Below, piece by piece: positions 62,758 to 64,000 of a DNA stretch of 64,000 nt. This DNA is from an uncultured Pelagibacteraceae bacterium (lineage in GTDB: Bacteria > Pseudomonadota > Alphaproteobacteria > Pelagibacterales > Pelagibacteraceae). Made by a program: the position numbers and the translations under genes. The DNA lies in assembly GCA_902516425.1 (NCBI GenBank), contig CABXYE010000002.1, positions 1 through 64,000 of the forward strand, given 5' to 3'. The notes beneath the pieces were generated by a model. That model saw only the letters and a program-made list of their open reading frames with translations. It made no database searches and was not told the origin of the DNA. Position 1 is the first letter of the stretch; each line of letters opens with the position of its first letter.

Positions 62758-63195
62758 ATGGAATCCACTAGAATTGATTGGTCTTGTTCACACACATGGA
62801 AACAAAGTGCTAAAAATACCGCATGGTGTTTACTTGGATGTTCAATTGGAGACTTCGGAACTATTTTATTTTTTCAATTAACTAAAATACCTTTTCCTGT
62901 TTTAGCCATTATGATATTGGCAATCATAAATGGGCTGATTACAAGTATACTTTTAGAAACACTTATTTTAATCCGTCAAAATTTAAAATTTAATAATGCT
63001 CTAAAAACTGCATTAGGCATGAGCTTTATTTCTATGATAAGCATGGAAACTACAATGAATTTAACAGATTACTTCTTAACTGGTGGAGCAATATTAAACT
63101 GGTGGGTTGTGCCTTTGATGCTTATGGTTGGTTTTTTAACACCATGGCCATATAATTATTGGAGGTTAAAAAAATATGGCATCAACTGTCATTAA
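62758..63195 (+). CDS. DUF4396 membrane protein
   Basis: I start at the ATG at 62758 (MESTRIDWSC, 145 aa), because the track's 22 extra N-terminal codons lie mostly in the divergent ETHE1-like gene. DWSCSHTWKQSAKNTAWCLLGCSIGDFGTI matches DUF4396 (cysteines and GD-F), followed by about three more helices and a WW-rich end. Conserved Cys and Met residues suggest metal handling, but no function is proven. It overlaps the methyltransferase gene by 20 nt. Confidence 0.75.
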   Translation: MESTRIDWSCSHTWKQSAKNTAWCLLGCSIGDFGTILFFQLTKIPFPVLAIMILAIINGLITSILLETLILIRQNLKFNNALKTALGMSFISMISMETTMNLTDYFLTGGAILNWWVVPLMLMVGFLTPWPYNYWRLKKYGINCH

Positions 63196-63886
63196 AAATT
63201 GGGATAATAAAACTTGGTTATCTTCACAAAATTACATTAGTTCATTTAATAATTTTTTAATCAAAAATACTAACATTGATTCAAATTTTAAAATTTTAGA
63301 TATTGGTTGTGGTAGAGGAAAAATTTTAGGTTCATTAAGTTCAAGATTAAAACTTAAAAATAAACCTTTAGGTATAGATATTATAAATCACAAAGATAGA
63401 GATAAAAGAATTAATTTTAAAAGAGCAAATATTTTAGATCTTTCTTTGAGAAAAAGTCAAAAATTTGATTTAATTTTGGTTAAACAAACAATTCATTTAA
63501 TAAAATTAAATGAAGTAAAAAAATTACTAAAATCGTTAGAAAAAATTTTAAATACAAAAGGTAAAATTTTAATTTTTACTCTGGATACGATAAACAATGA
63601 AATTCCAACTTTTAAATTAATGAAACTTAAACTTAGCAGATCTCTTATGCGAGATAAAAAAATATTGAAGATTATTACAAATTTATATCCTCAAAGTATT
63701 CAAAAAAGATTTATTTTTAAAGTGAAAATAAGTAAAAAGAAATATTTAGATATGGTTAAGAATAGATATATTTCAACTTTAATACCTCTATCCAAAAAAC
63801 AAATTAATCAAGGAATTCAAGAAATTGATTACTGCTATAAAAATAAATTAAAATTTAAAGACAAATTAAATTGTATTATTCTATAA
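63176..63886 (+). CDS. SAM-dependent methyltransferase-like protein
   Basis: A 236-aa class I methyltransferase. The SAM motif I is KILDIGCGRGKILGSL (about 39-54), motif II is KPLGIDII, and the motif IV-like QKFDLILVKQTIHLI precedes a TKGKILIFTLD strand. The C-terminal third is basic and helical. The substrate is unknown. It overlaps the DUF4396 gene by 20 nt upstream and the cytochrome b561-like gene by 6 nt at its convergent end. Confidence 0.8.
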   Translation: MASTVIKNWDNKTWLSSQNYISSFNNFLIKNTNIDSNFKILDIGCGRGKILGSLSSRLKLKNKPLGIDIINHKDRDKRINFKRANILDLSLRKSQKFDLILVKQTIHLIKLNEVKKLLKSLEKILNTKGKILIFTLDTINNEIPTFKLMKLKLSRSLMRDKKILKIITNLYPQSIQKRFIFKVKISKKKYLDMVKNRYISTLIPLSKKQINQGIQEIDYCYKNKLKFKDKLNCIIL

Positions 63887-64000
63887 AATTCTTTTAAGCA
63901 AATTTTCTTTAAAAAATATTTTATGAATTATAACAGCAGAAATATGTAAAGATATTAACGCGATAAGTGTATAATTACCCAGGATATGAATTTCGTAAAA
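63881..64000 (-). CDS. Cytochrome b561 family protein, C-terminal fragment
   Basis: Not in the ORF track because it runs off the window. The minus-strand frame is open from 64000 to a TAG at 63881-63883, giving 39 residues that read EIHILGNYTLIALISLHISA then VIIHKIFFKENLLKRIL. This matches the end of b561-type di-heme cytochromes: H-x3-G, LH heme-ligand helix, HK/H-x2-xKDx-L-R-ML tail. It probably carries electrons in the inner membrane. Confidence 0.75.
   Translation of the reverse strand, partial: FYEIHILGNYTLIALISLHISAVIIHKIFFKENLLKRIL

Noticed and set aside
1-64000. CRISPR array, prophage, integron or genomic-island borders
   Set aside because: No repeat-spacer pattern, integrase, transposase, tRNA or att-like repeat was found. 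The content is continuous housekeeping and catabolic genes.

Overview
The window looks like a chromosomal segment of a SAR11-type (Pelagibacterales) marine alphaproteobacterium. It is strongly A+T rich, with lysine-rich proteins and long A and T homopolymers. Genes are packed with spacings of a few bases or ATGA, TAATG and TGATG overlaps, and no gene-free stretch exceeds about 230 bp. The content is typical of an oligotrophic heterotroph: several binding-protein ABC transporters and many one-carbon, methyl and osmolyte catabolism enzymes. The taxonomic call is inference from composition and gene content. I saw no rRNA, tRNA, CRISPR array, insertion sequence, prophage or integrase.

Layout. 1-3082: end of guaA, then panB, an Asp/Glu-racemase-like gene and an ectoine-hydrolase-like gene (doeA/eutD). 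3311-3871: an exported TPR protein. 4101-13334: a polyamine-type ABC transporter followed by a FadN-like beta-oxidation fusion enzyme, an agmatinase-family ureohydrolase and an aldehyde dehydrogenase, which reads as an uptake-and-catabolism cluster. 13331-24538: argE, csaA, a LysE exporter, acnA, a YfgM-like gene and bamB, a cupin-like gene, zapE, yjbQ, a photolyase and a diaminopropionate-ammonia-lyase-like PLP enzyme. 24715-30808: gpsA and a complete Liv-type ABC transporter. 31006-39459: an amidotransferase, fhs, an EamA transporter, an Asp/Glu racemase, a cold-shock gene, purK and purE, and small proteins.

39499-52322 is the metabolic core of the window. It holds a DmdA-like GcvT-family methyltransferase with metF; a small kinase and nucleotidyltransferase pair; an ECHDC3-like crotonase; a selenium-binding/methanethiol-oxidase-like protein overlapping a 2Fe-2S ferredoxin; a CoA-binding protein and a flavodoxin-fold reductase; then a dimethylglycine/sarcosine-dehydrogenase-like flavoenzyme with etfB, etfA and ETF:quinone oxidoreductase. 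Together with fhs this suggests methyl groups are moved to tetrahydrofolate and oxidised, with electrons passed to quinone. 52323-56566 carries a small membrane protein, a DUF2237 protein, a 2OG-Fe(II) oxygenase, hisI, folE, an acuI-like acrylyl-CoA reductase and a LysR regulator. 56605-60639 is a Fur-box-preceded ferric iron ABC transporter with a small cysteine protein between the binding protein and the permease. 60655-64000 has azlCD, a thioredoxin-like protein, an ETHE1-like hydrolase, a DUF4396 protein, a methyltransferase and the tail of a cytochrome b561.

Five small genes absent from the ORF track were read directly (25671-25754, 38645-38815, 39355-39459, 52323-52490, 57712-57882). 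Stem-loops lie directly downstream of all three ABC binding-protein genes or their small companion, a recurring arrangement that may set the ratio of binding protein to membrane components. The least explained parts are the kinase and nucleotidyltransferase pair inside the C1/sulfur gene cluster and the small cysteine protein in the iron operon.
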